From Chitinophagaceae bacterium (GTDB taxonomy: Bacteria > Bacteroidota > Bacteroidia > Chitinophagales > Chitinophagaceae): DNA of 34,172 nt. The stretch spans positions 1 to 34,172 of the forward strand of contig SCQV01000353.1 in NCBI GenBank assembly GCA_004299085.1, in the 5' to 3' direction. A program made the translations under genes and the position numbers. The notes beneath the pieces were generated by a model, which was not told the DNA's origin, made no database searches, and saw only the letters and a program-made list of their open reading frames with translations. Of the stretch, positions 23,820-31,816 are shown one piece after another (the first letter of the stretch is position 1; every line of letters starts with the position of its first letter).

Positions 23820-26666
23820 ATGATTGAAAAGAGAAGCATTAGTATTGAAAAGAATAAAGAACAACCCGCATCCCTGGACTTCAAGTCGCTGAGACAAGAC
23901 GCGATATCGTTAATCCAACAGTTGTCTGGCAATGTCTGGACGGACTATAATTTACATGATCCCGGTGTTACCATCCTCGAAATGTTATGTGTTGCCATTA
24001 CTGACCTTGCATACAGGACGGACTTTCCTATAAAAGATTTACTTGCAGACAAAAACGGTCATATACCACCCGAAGAAAATTCTTTTTTTTCAAAAGAAGA
24101 TATTCTTACTACCAATCCTGTAACGATTAATGACATTAGGAAAGCCGTGCTGGACGAAATTACGGATGTGTATAATATCTGGCTTGAACGGGTTTTATCT
24201 GCTCATTCATCGGAAAGTATAAAAGGATTGTACACGATATATGTGCAGATAACAAAGGAGGCTGCGACAAGGATGAATGATGAAAAAGAGGCAAATCATA
24301 AAGAAGCATTTAAAGAGCAAATTAAAGCCCAGGTAAGGAAAGCTTTTATCTCGAAAAGAAATCTATGTGAAGACTGTCAAAGAGATATCATCATCCTTGA
24401 ACCCGTAGAAATCACAGTCAACGCGGATGTAACCGTTTCGGAAGAGATACTACCGGAAGAAATCCTATCCCAGATTTATAACGGAATAGAAGAATACCTG
24501 AATCCTCCTGTTAAGTATTATTCTGAGGATGAGCTATTGGAGGAAGGATTCAAAATAGAAGACATCTATGCCGGCCCCTTGTTGAAGAAAGGTTTCATTC
24601 CTGATAAGGTAATGAATCCCCGAAGACTAATCATTGACCCGGCTGACTTAATGAAATCAATGATGCAGAAAGAAGGGGTCATTAATGTTAAAAATCTCAC
24701 TCTGCAGATCCTTGGAGTCAATATAGGTAGTAAGCCCTATAAATTGGATAAACTTAATTTTCCTCATCTGGCCATCAATTTAGCAGCCCCCTCCATAAGA
24801 ATATTCAAAGGGAAAAACGAAGTACCTATAAACCTGAGCATTTTTAATGATCTGTTCAGGAAGATACAGGAGATTACCAAAAGAGATTTTTTATCCTCGT
24901 TTCATAAAGCGGCAGATAAGGAATTATTAAAGGGCATTTACAAAGATGTGGAGGAATATTTTACTATTCAGAATCATTTTCCTTTGGTTTATGGCATTGG
25001 AGAAGAAGGTTTGGCTCCCGGAGAAACAGATGCGCGAAAAGCTCAGGCAAAACAACTAAAAGCCTATTTGATGCTCTTTGAGCAATTAATGGCAAATTAT
25101 CTATCACAATTAGCCAATGCCAGGCATCTTTTTTCAACCGGTTTGAGCGACAAAGATGCAATGACCTATTACTTCCAGCCTTTATATAACATCCCGGGAG
25201 TAAAAAGCCTGTTAAAGGCATTTACAGAATTGAATAAAAATGACGAAGACGCTGATTGGGAGCTTTTTAAAGATAACAAAGACAATAGCTATATAAAGTC
25301 AATGAAGCGTGTGTTAGAGACGGATGATACCTTCAGGGAAAGAAAGAATAAAATATTTGATCATTTGCTGGCCAGGTTTAACTTACAATTAGAGGCCTAT
25401 CCGGCTACGCTGTTTAATTCACTATATGGCGATCCAACCGTTGACCGGAGAGTGGATGAAGTGCTGGAATGGAAATCGAAGATCATAAGTAATATGGTGG
25501 AGCTAAGCCATGACCGGATCAAGGCCTTTAATTACCTGGATGAATCCCTAACCATACAGGATTTAACAGGATTCCAAAAGAGGCTAACCAGGCTGTTGTA
25601 TATTCACAATCAAAAGATGAGGCCTTTAAGCTGGGTCTTTGACCTAAAAAAGGATGCTGCTGGTGGAATAAAAGAGGTCCACAGTCTCGTCCGGTACGGA
25701 GACCGTCAAAAAAGTAATAACCCGGAAGATCGCTATCATGAAAACGGCTTAACCGATCCTTATGATTTCGGCAGCCAAACAATCGAGATTTTTAAAAATG
25801 GGTTAAATATAAATAATTATGAAATTGTGCGGGAAGGTGAAAAGGAAGGGAATTACCAGATCAGGTTTAACAGCTCCTCCGGGAAAAAAGGAGCCATCAT
25901 CAGTAAAAAATATGCAGATGAATCATCCGCCTCCATCTCGCTTAAAGAATTAATAAGATATCTAAAAAAGATCAGTATAGAATCCGAAGGATTTCACATA
26001 GTAGAACATATTCTACTCAGACCTTCATTAAAAAAACCCCTCTTCGGATTCGGATTTTATGAAAATAAAAACACCTTATTGTTCCGGCATAACCAGTGGG
26101 CCAATTTTGAGACGAGAGAAAAAATGATTGGCGAAATATTAGACCTGACAACGAATATTAAAGAGGCTTCTTCTTTGAATGATAAAGTTAGTTTCCCTAC
26201 AGACAAAGAAAATTCTACACGTAGTAATTCTCCGGGTAATGAGCACCTAAAAAACACAGACGAAAAAAGGATGGAGAATGTATTGGAAAATATCCAATTA
26301 AAAAAGAATCAAAGCACGCTCTTTTTCCCTAAGTTTGAACTATGGGTAAAACGTTTCAACGGTAGTGTGATAAAAGAAGATTATTTCAATTTCAGGATGG
26401 CAGTAGTTTTACCGGCGTGGCCGGCAAGGTTTCAGGATGATAATTTCAGAGAATTTACGGAAGACTTATTCAGATTAAATGCTCCTGCCCATATAAGAAT
26501 TGATTTCTATTGGCTGGGCATCTTTGATATGAAAAAGTTTGAGAAAATCTACTTTGAATGGCTGAATTTTTTAAGAAAGCCGGTAAATGGTGCAGATAAC
26601 AATGAGCTATCGGAGAAACTAATCTCCTTCCTGAAAGGAGATAATTATCATACAACTGTCCTATAG
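23820..26666 (+). CDS. Second large baseplate wedge protein (Pvc12/Afp12-like)
   Basis: A 948-residue soluble protein. Its N-terminus carries the block shared by the second eCIS wedge family: GNVWTDYNLHDPGVTILEMLCVAITDLAYRTDFPI (about residues 38-72). Other recognisable parts are the FPLVYGIGEEGL segment, an Ala/Gln-rich helix (KAQAKQLKAYLMLFEQLMANYLSQLANARHLF), and the C-terminal ELWVKRFNGSV, then LPAWPARFQDDNFREFTEDLFRLNAPAHI, typical of this family. It should heterodimerise with the Pvc11-like protein in the wedge (the gp6-gp7 relation in T4). It starts after the repeat-rich gap and is followed 21 bp later by the tape measure gene. The charged stretch at about 780-830 looks disordered. Confidence 0.86.
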   Translation: MIEKRSISIEKNKEQPASLDFKSLRQDAISLIQQLSGNVWTDYNLHDPGVTILEMLCVAITDLAYRTDFPIKDLLADKNGHIPPEENSFFSKEDILTTNPVTINDIRKAVLDEITDVYNIWLERVLSAHSSESIKGLYTIYVQITKEAATRMNDEKEANHKEAFKEQIKAQVRKAFISKRNLCEDCQRDIIILEPVEITVNADVTVSEEILPEEILSQIYNGIEEYLNPPVKYYSEDELLEEGFKIEDIYAGPLLKKGFIPDKVMNPRRLIIDPADLMKSMMQKEGVINVKNLTLQILGVNIGSKPYKLDKLNFPHLAINLAAPSIRIFKGKNEVPINLSIFNDLFRKIQEITKRDFLSSFHKAADKELLKGIYKDVEEYFTIQNHFPLVYGIGEEGLAPGETDARKAQAKQLKAYLMLFEQLMANYLSQLANARHLFSTGLSDKDAMTYYFQPLYNIPGVKSLLKAFTELNKNDEDADWELFKDNKDNSYIKSMKRVLETDDTFRERKNKIFDHLLARFNLQLEAYPATLFNSLYGDPTVDRRVDEVLEWKSKIISNMVELSHDRIKAFNYLDESLTIQDLTGFQKRLTRLLYIHNQKMRPLSWVFDLKKDAAGGIKEVHSLVRYGDRQKSNNPEDRYHENGLTDPYDFGSQTIEIFKNGLNINNYEIVREGEKEGNYQIRFNSSSGKKGAIISKKYADESSASISLKELIRYLKKISIESEGFHIVEHILLRPSLKKPLFGFGFYENKNTLLFRHNQWANFETREKMIGEILDLTTNIKEASSLNDKVSFPTDKENSTRSNSPGNEHLKNTDEKRMENVLENIQLKKNQSTLFFPKFELWVKRFNGSVIKEDYFNFRMAVVLPAWPARFQDDNFREFTEDLFRLNAPAHIRIDFYWLGIFDMKKFEKIYFEWLNFLRKPVNGADNNELSEKLISFLKGDNYHTTVL

Positions 26667-26687
26667 ACCAATGACTAACCCGTTCTC

Positions 26688-29600
26688 ATGGACCAACCAA
26701 CTCATATCATACAAAAACAAGTCTTTGATATTGATTTTACTTCTAAGGAAAAGGCTTTTGAGCTACAGACCAAAATAAGCAGTCTGTTTTATAGCCAACT
26801 CGAAAATACTATCGGGACTGTTTTTGACAAATTCATCCGGGATGATAGGATCCTCAGCATTGAAACTTTACGGGTTGACATTGGCCGTATCCCTTATGAC
26901 AGCATAGAAGATTCATTTGCAGACAGACTTAAGGAAGCGTTGGAAAAAGAACTCGAAACCTGGTTTTATTCTTTAAATCATTATGCTGATTCCCACGAAA
27001 ATAATCATCTTTCGTCCCTCAAATCTTCTTATGCCGGCCTGTTAGAATATTTTTTAATCACAGGAACCTTACCCTGGTGGGCTTCGGGGAATATGATGAC
27101 AGACCCGGCCAAGGTCATAAAGCTGCTTCTCGAAGAAAATGCACAGGCAGTAAAAAATTTAATCCATAAAGCAGGGCAATTCGCTGATGTCCGCCGGAGA
27201 CTCATCTATCAGTTTTCTGAAGAAATCATTCGTTCCATCGTGAGAATCCTCGAACCGGACGAAGCAGATTTTATTTTCGGATATCATCGGGAGATCGTAA
27301 AAATACAACACGCCCAACAAATAGTGAAGGATGAAATAAGTGTGGTGAAAAAAGAGGTCTGGATATTTATCGTCACCTATCTTCTGGTAGATCGTGGAAG
27401 TAATTTTAACCGGAAAATATTCGTCAAAAATACACTTCGGCAAATGGCGGAGCATTACAATCTGCATTACGAAGAAATATTAAAACTATTTGAGGCCGCC
27501 CTGAATGATAAAGCTGCATTGGAAGAATCCCATCATTCTTTAGGAATCCTCTTAAAAGAATTATTTCTTGAACAGTTCCCACTTGATTCGGGAAACAGAG
27601 ATAATGAAGATAAAGAAAAATCAATATCAAAAAAAGAAATTAAAGTTAGAAAAGAAGAGATTATCAGATATTATCTGCAGTTCGGTACGCTCCCATTGTG
27701 GGCGGAGCATATCGGTGCCAAAGAATTAAATATCGGCTTCGAAGAACTGATCCGCGAATCACCGGACATAGCCAAAGAATTGATCCTGACTTTGGAAAAT
27801 AAAGAAAGAGCCATTCAACATATAACCTTCGCCTTTGACATTCCCGTGATAACCGGAATCGTAAAGCTGGTGGAGCCGGCGAATGCAACTTTTATTATCC
27901 ATTATGTAGAACGGGTAAAAAAGGTGCAACGGAAAGAATCTTTCGCAAACGCAGAAGAAAAAAGCTTTACACAATCCGTATGGCAATTTGTACTTGCATA
28001 TCTGCTTATTGACCGTGGCTCTGTTTTCAATACCCGCATGTTTCTGGAAAGCAATATCCGGCGAATGGCACATCAATATAATCTGCATGTTGAAACGCTG
28101 CTCACCTTTCTCATTCAGGAAGTAAAAGAAGCAGATAATATGAATAACGGTGTCCCGCTTTTTCTTTTGCTCACGGACATATTGCATTCCCATAAAGGCT
28201 CTATGGATGAAAAAAGTAATATCCATTCCATTGTGTCCGGTGAACGGGATAGGGCGACCTCAGAAAAACGAATAAAAATAGCAAAGCAACATAGCAAAAC
28301 GCTTTTCGACATCCTTAGATATTGGGTTATACATGGGCATTTTCCCTGGTGGGGGAAACAATATGCCGATCAGTTGCCTGCAGAAATGTGGAAAGAATTG
28401 ATCTCCACAGAACTGGGAGAAGCATTAAAGTTGATACAATATGCTGGTACCGATCCCGCCATGAAACAACGGCTGGTTTATCAGTTACCGCTATCCATTT
28501 TCCTGGCTACTTTCGATTCATTACCCCAGGGAAAAGAAGCTATTAAGATGTATGAGGTCATGGCTTATTTTTTGGGAAACCTTGCAGCATTAAGAATAAA
28601 AAATAAGCTTGTTCAGCAAAATATATTATTACTGGCATGGTGGGATATCTTTATTTCTTCCGGCTACCAGGCTTTTGATCCGGAACAGTTTATCAACGTC
28701 AGCATCTACCGGTTGTCGCAATGGACAGGCCTATATGTGGAGAACATTCGTCACCGGTTGCTTGCCATTTCTCATCATGATATGGACTGGGCTCTCCCTG
28801 AAAAATTAAAGCCCGTATTCCAACAGCTTGTTAAAGCGCTCAATAGTCCATCAACAACCATAGATGAACGGAGGGAGGATTATGGCTGGCCTGATTTTAA
28901 AATCGTGATTTCACAATATATAGCTCCTGAGAAAGGAAAGAAAGAAGTAGATATTCTGGGTGAATCTTTACGGATCCTCGAATACTATCTTACATGGAAT
29001 AAATTACCAGACCAAATACCGGGACTGACACCAGCACAGACAGATCATTTTTTAAAAAGGCTTTTGCAATTACTGATGCAGGAAAGGCCCGTAGCCCTGC
29101 GGACAATTTTGCAAAAACAAACTCATTCATCCGCTGCCAGAATGAAAATGCATAATCTCTTTGCCTTGAATACCGATGGAAGTAATAAAAATATAGAGCA
29201 TATATTGCAGGAATTCCGGCAAAGGGATTTTTTGCAATACCTGACAGAAACATCGGGAAAAGGTTTAGAAATGGATGATAAAAACATGAGGGAAATATTA
29301 AGCCATGCTGTTTATCATTCTTTTACCGGCAAGGAGAAGGGGTTCTTGCAGGTCTTATTACGTTCACCCGCGATGATCCGGTATATCGCTGAAGAATTTG
29401 GAAATGATGAGCTATATCGCTTGATAGGAAATATAACTCCGAATGGCAAAGAGCAAGTAGCTCCTTTCCTGAAACAAGTGTATAATTTTCTCCTGCCGGC
29501 TGTGCCAGACACCCTGGAGAGGGGAAAGATGGGCTTATTATTTCGCCAGTTTAGCCTGTATTATTTTGCAGAGGGAAGCAATACAAAGGACCTGTTGCAA

Positions 29601-30458
29601 TATCTTACACTACTCTTCACGATGCTGGCAGACGCGATGCCGGACAAAATAAAATTTTATAAGTCTTTGCTGAAGGTGATTAACACCGAATCAAATGCAA
29701 TTGCTTTCTTACCATATCATTTCATTCCTGTGCTAAAAAGGCAATTGGAACAATTGATTGCTCAGGAAACGCGACAGGACGACTTTAAGCATGCATTGGT
29801 AGAGACGGATCAAATAATGAGCAATCAGATAAGTCGTGTTGATTTTAAACAAGTGGAAAATAAAACGCCTATTGGGAGGCCAACCAATCCGCCGGAACAA
29901 CCACGCAAGAAAGAGGAATCTAAAAAGGATCTAAAAAAATTATTTAATATAAAGGAAGATACCATTTATATCAGCAATGCGGGCCTTGTATTGTTTCATC
30001 CTTTTCTAAGCACCTATTTCAACCGGTTAGGATTGATGGAAAAGGGTAAATTTGTCAATGAAGAAGCTATCATAAGAGGAGTGTATTTGCTGCAATTCCT
30101 GGTAGATGGTAAAGAGCAACATCCGGAACATGAGCTGGTATTGAACAAAATATTATGCGGAATGCCCGTTGAAAAGCCGATGCCTGCTGAAGTCGCTTTC
30201 GGGGAGCAGGATAAAGAAATCTCTATGGAATTACTCAACGTGATGAAAGAACGGTGGGAAAAAGTAAAAGACACTTCCGTGGAAGGATTCAGAGCATCCT
30301 TTCTGCAGAGAAACGGAGCGCTTACCGCTACAGAAGACTCCTGGAATCTCCGGGTGGAACAGCGAGGGTATGATGTGTTATTGCAAACATTACCCTGGAG
30401 CTTCAGTATGATCAAAGCATCCTGGATGGAAAAAATACTATATGTAGAATGGGCATGA
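26688..30458 (+). CDS. Contractile injection system tape measure protein (Pvc14-like)
   Basis: A 1256-residue eCIS tape measure protein. The N-terminus (HIIQKQVFDIDFTSKEKAFELQTKIS) and the C-terminus (ISNAGLVLFHPFLSTYFNRLGL, LNKILCGMPVEKPM, WNLRVEQRGYDVLLQTLPWSFSMIKASWMEKILYVEW) are family signatures. Between them the protein is modular. A GTLPWW-like motif recurs near residues 126, 333, 550 and, diverged, 771. A second motif (YLLIDRGSVFN...) follows each of the first three by about 100 residues, at 226, 433 and 648. So about three to four units of roughly 207-220 residues are joined. The tape measure fixes the particle length and may occupy the tube before cargo. Its TGA overlaps the ATPase start. 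Confidence 0.9.
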   Translation: MDQPTHIIQKQVFDIDFTSKEKAFELQTKISSLFYSQLENTIGTVFDKFIRDDRILSIETLRVDIGRIPYDSIEDSFADRLKEALEKELETWFYSLNHYADSHENNHLSSLKSSYAGLLEYFLITGTLPWWASGNMMTDPAKVIKLLLEENAQAVKNLIHKAGQFADVRRRLIYQFSEEIIRSIVRILEPDEADFIFGYHREIVKIQHAQQIVKDEISVVKKEVWIFIVTYLLVDRGSNFNRKIFVKNTLRQMAEHYNLHYEEILKLFEAALNDKAALEESHHSLGILLKELFLEQFPLDSGNRDNEDKEKSISKKEIKVRKEEIIRYYLQFGTLPLWAEHIGAKELNIGFEELIRESPDIAKELILTLENKERAIQHITFAFDIPVITGIVKLVEPANATFIIHYVERVKKVQRKESFANAEEKSFTQSVWQFVLAYLLIDRGSVFNTRMFLESNIRRMAHQYNLHVETLLTFLIQEVKEADNMNNGVPLFLLLTDILHSHKGSMDEKSNIHSIVSGERDRATSEKRIKIAKQHSKTLFDILRYWVIHGHFPWWGKQYADQLPAEMWKELISTELGEALKLIQYAGTDPAMKQRLVYQLPLSIFLATFDSLPQGKEAIKMYEVMAYFLGNLAALRIKNKLVQQNILLLAWWDIFISSGYQAFDPEQFINVSIYRLSQWTGLYVENIRHRLLAISHHDMDWALPEKLKPVFQQLVKALNSPSTTIDERREDYGWPDFKIVISQYIAPEKGKKEVDILGESLRILEYYLTWNKLPDQIPGLTPAQTDHFLKRLLQLLMQERPVALRTILQKQTHSSAARMKMHNLFALNTDGSNKNIEHILQEFRQRDFLQYLTETSGKGLEMDDKNMREILSHAVYHSFTGKEKGFLQVLLRSPAMIRYIAEEFGNDELYRLIGNITPNGKEQVAPFLKQVYNFLLPAVPDTLERGKMGLLFRQFSLYYFAEGSNTKDLLQYLTLLFTMLADAMPDKIKFYKSLLKVINTESNAIAFLPYHFIPVLKRQLEQLIAQETRQDDFKHALVETDQIMSNQISRVDFKQVENKTPIGRPTNPPEQPRKKEESKKDLKKLFNIKEDTIYISNAGLVLFHPFLSTYFNRLGLMEKGKFVNEEAIIRGVYLLQFLVDGKEQHPEHELVLNKILCGMPVEKPMPAEVAFGEQDKEISMELLNVMKERWEKVKDTSVEGFRASFLQRNGALTATEDSWNLRVEQRGYDVLLQTLPWSFSMIKASWMEKILYVEWA

Positions 30459-31798
30459 ATATGATACAGGCCAATGCGGCCGCCATGACAGAAGAAATGC
30501 AATGGCTGGGACAAGTCATTGATACCCGTATGAAATTATATTGGCAGCAACCCTGCCCTTTCAAAGATATTGGTGAAGTACCCCCCCCCGAACCGGATAA
30601 CCAGTCCATCTATGCGCAGGTGGTCAAGTATTACCAAATGAATTTTACCGAACGCATCATCCTGTCGCTGTCGCTGGCCCCCCATCTGCAACCTCATTTA
30701 CTGGATGTCTTTTTTGTGAAAAATAAAACCTTTGACCGGGGGTTTACAGAGTTTGGCGGTATTAAAGGGCAAAATCACGGTGGATTTCTTCCCACCGGCG
30801 AAACGGTCTCTTTTATTGTGGCAGCCAATGATATGGAGAAACGTTTCTCTTTAATGGAACTATTCGGAGTGGATCATTTCTTTCACACATCCGGCATATT
30901 GAAGCTAAGCCCCCCCCCGACGGAAGAACCATTCCTGAGCAGTGTACTGAGCATTTCTCCGGAATATCTCAGTTATTTCACACTTGGGATATCCCATAAG
31001 CCGGATTTCAGCATCCATTTTCCTGCCAAACGTATTTATACCGGCATGGACTGGGAAGATTTAGTGCTGGACGAACATACGATGGAAGGGATTATGGAGA
31101 TACGCGACTGGCTGGAATTTGGTGATACACTGATGAATGAATGGGGAATGCACAAGAAGTTGAAACCCGGTTTTCGCAGCTTGTTTTATGGACCTCCCGG
31201 CACCGGAAAAACCCTGACCGCCAGTCTGCTCGGAAAATTCTCCGGTTTGGATGTGTACAGGATAGACTTATCAATGATAGTCTCTAAATTTATAGGAGAA
31301 ACGGAAAAAAACCTGGCCAACGTTTTTGATCAGGCTGAGCACAAAAGCTGGATTTTGTTTTTTGACGAAGCGGATGCTTTGTTCGGTAAACGCACGCAGA
31401 CAAGCAGCTCTAACGACCGCTATGCCAACCAGGAAATTTCGTACCTGCTGCAACGTATTGAAGATTTTCCCGGTGTAGTGATACTGGCCACCAACCTGAG
31501 AGCTAATATAGATGATGCGTTTAGCCGGCGTTTCCAATCCATGATTTCTTTCCCCATTCCCGGACCGGAGCAAAGATTACAGCTCTGGCAACAGGCCTTT
31601 TCCGAAAAAAGCAGGCTGGAAGATTGCATTAACCTGAGAGAAATAGCCACAAAATATGAAATGACCGGCGGCGCCATGATCAATGTAAGCCGCTATAGTT
31701 CCCTGATGGCGCTGAAGCGGGGGAATAATGTTATTTTGAAAAGAGATATCATGACCGGGATTCGGAAAGAGTATGGGAAAGAGGGGAAGACGGTGTGA
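30455..31798 (+). CDS. AAA+ ATPase of the injection system (Pvc15/Afp15-like)
   Basis: A 447-residue protein with a C-terminal AAA+ module. Walker A is GPPGTGKT at residues 246-253. Walker B is ILFFDEADALFG with Asp304-Glu305. A sensor region and SRRFQSMISFP arginine region follow. The N-terminal ~240 residues are the eCIS-specific part. In Afp and PVC the equivalent ATPase is needed for cargo loading or assembly. The ATG at 30455 overlaps the tape measure stop (ATGA); an in-frame ATG at 30449 is an alternative. Two runs of nine C lie in Pro codons at 30581-30589 (residues 43-45) and 30910-30918 (about 152-155), sites prone to slippage. The gene ends 18 bp from the convergent DUF4157 gene. 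Confidence 0.93.
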   Translation: MNMIQANAAAMTEEMQWLGQVIDTRMKLYWQQPCPFKDIGEVPPPEPDNQSIYAQVVKYYQMNFTERIILSLSLAPHLQPHLLDVFFVKNKTFDRGFTEFGGIKGQNHGGFLPTGETVSFIVAANDMEKRFSLMELFGVDHFFHTSGILKLSPPPTEEPFLSSVLSISPEYLSYFTLGISHKPDFSIHFPAKRIYTGMDWEDLVLDEHTMEGIMEIRDWLEFGDTLMNEWGMHKKLKPGFRSLFYGPPGTGKTLTASLLGKFSGLDVYRIDLSMIVSKFIGETEKNLANVFDQAEHKSWILFFDEADALFGKRTQTSSSNDRYANQEISYLLQRIEDFPGVVILATNLRANIDDAFSRRFQSMISFPIPGPEQRLQLWQQAFSEKSRLEDCINLREIATKYEMTGGAMINVSRYSSLMALKRGNNVILKRDIMTGIRKEYGKEGKTV

Positions 31799-31816
31799 GG
31801 AAAAGCAATATTCAAA

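Noticed and set aside
27759-28226. 155-codon minus-strand frame inside the tape measure gene
   Set aside because: Antisense to a repeated module of the tape measure; Cys/Phe/Tyr-rich shadow sequence without family features.
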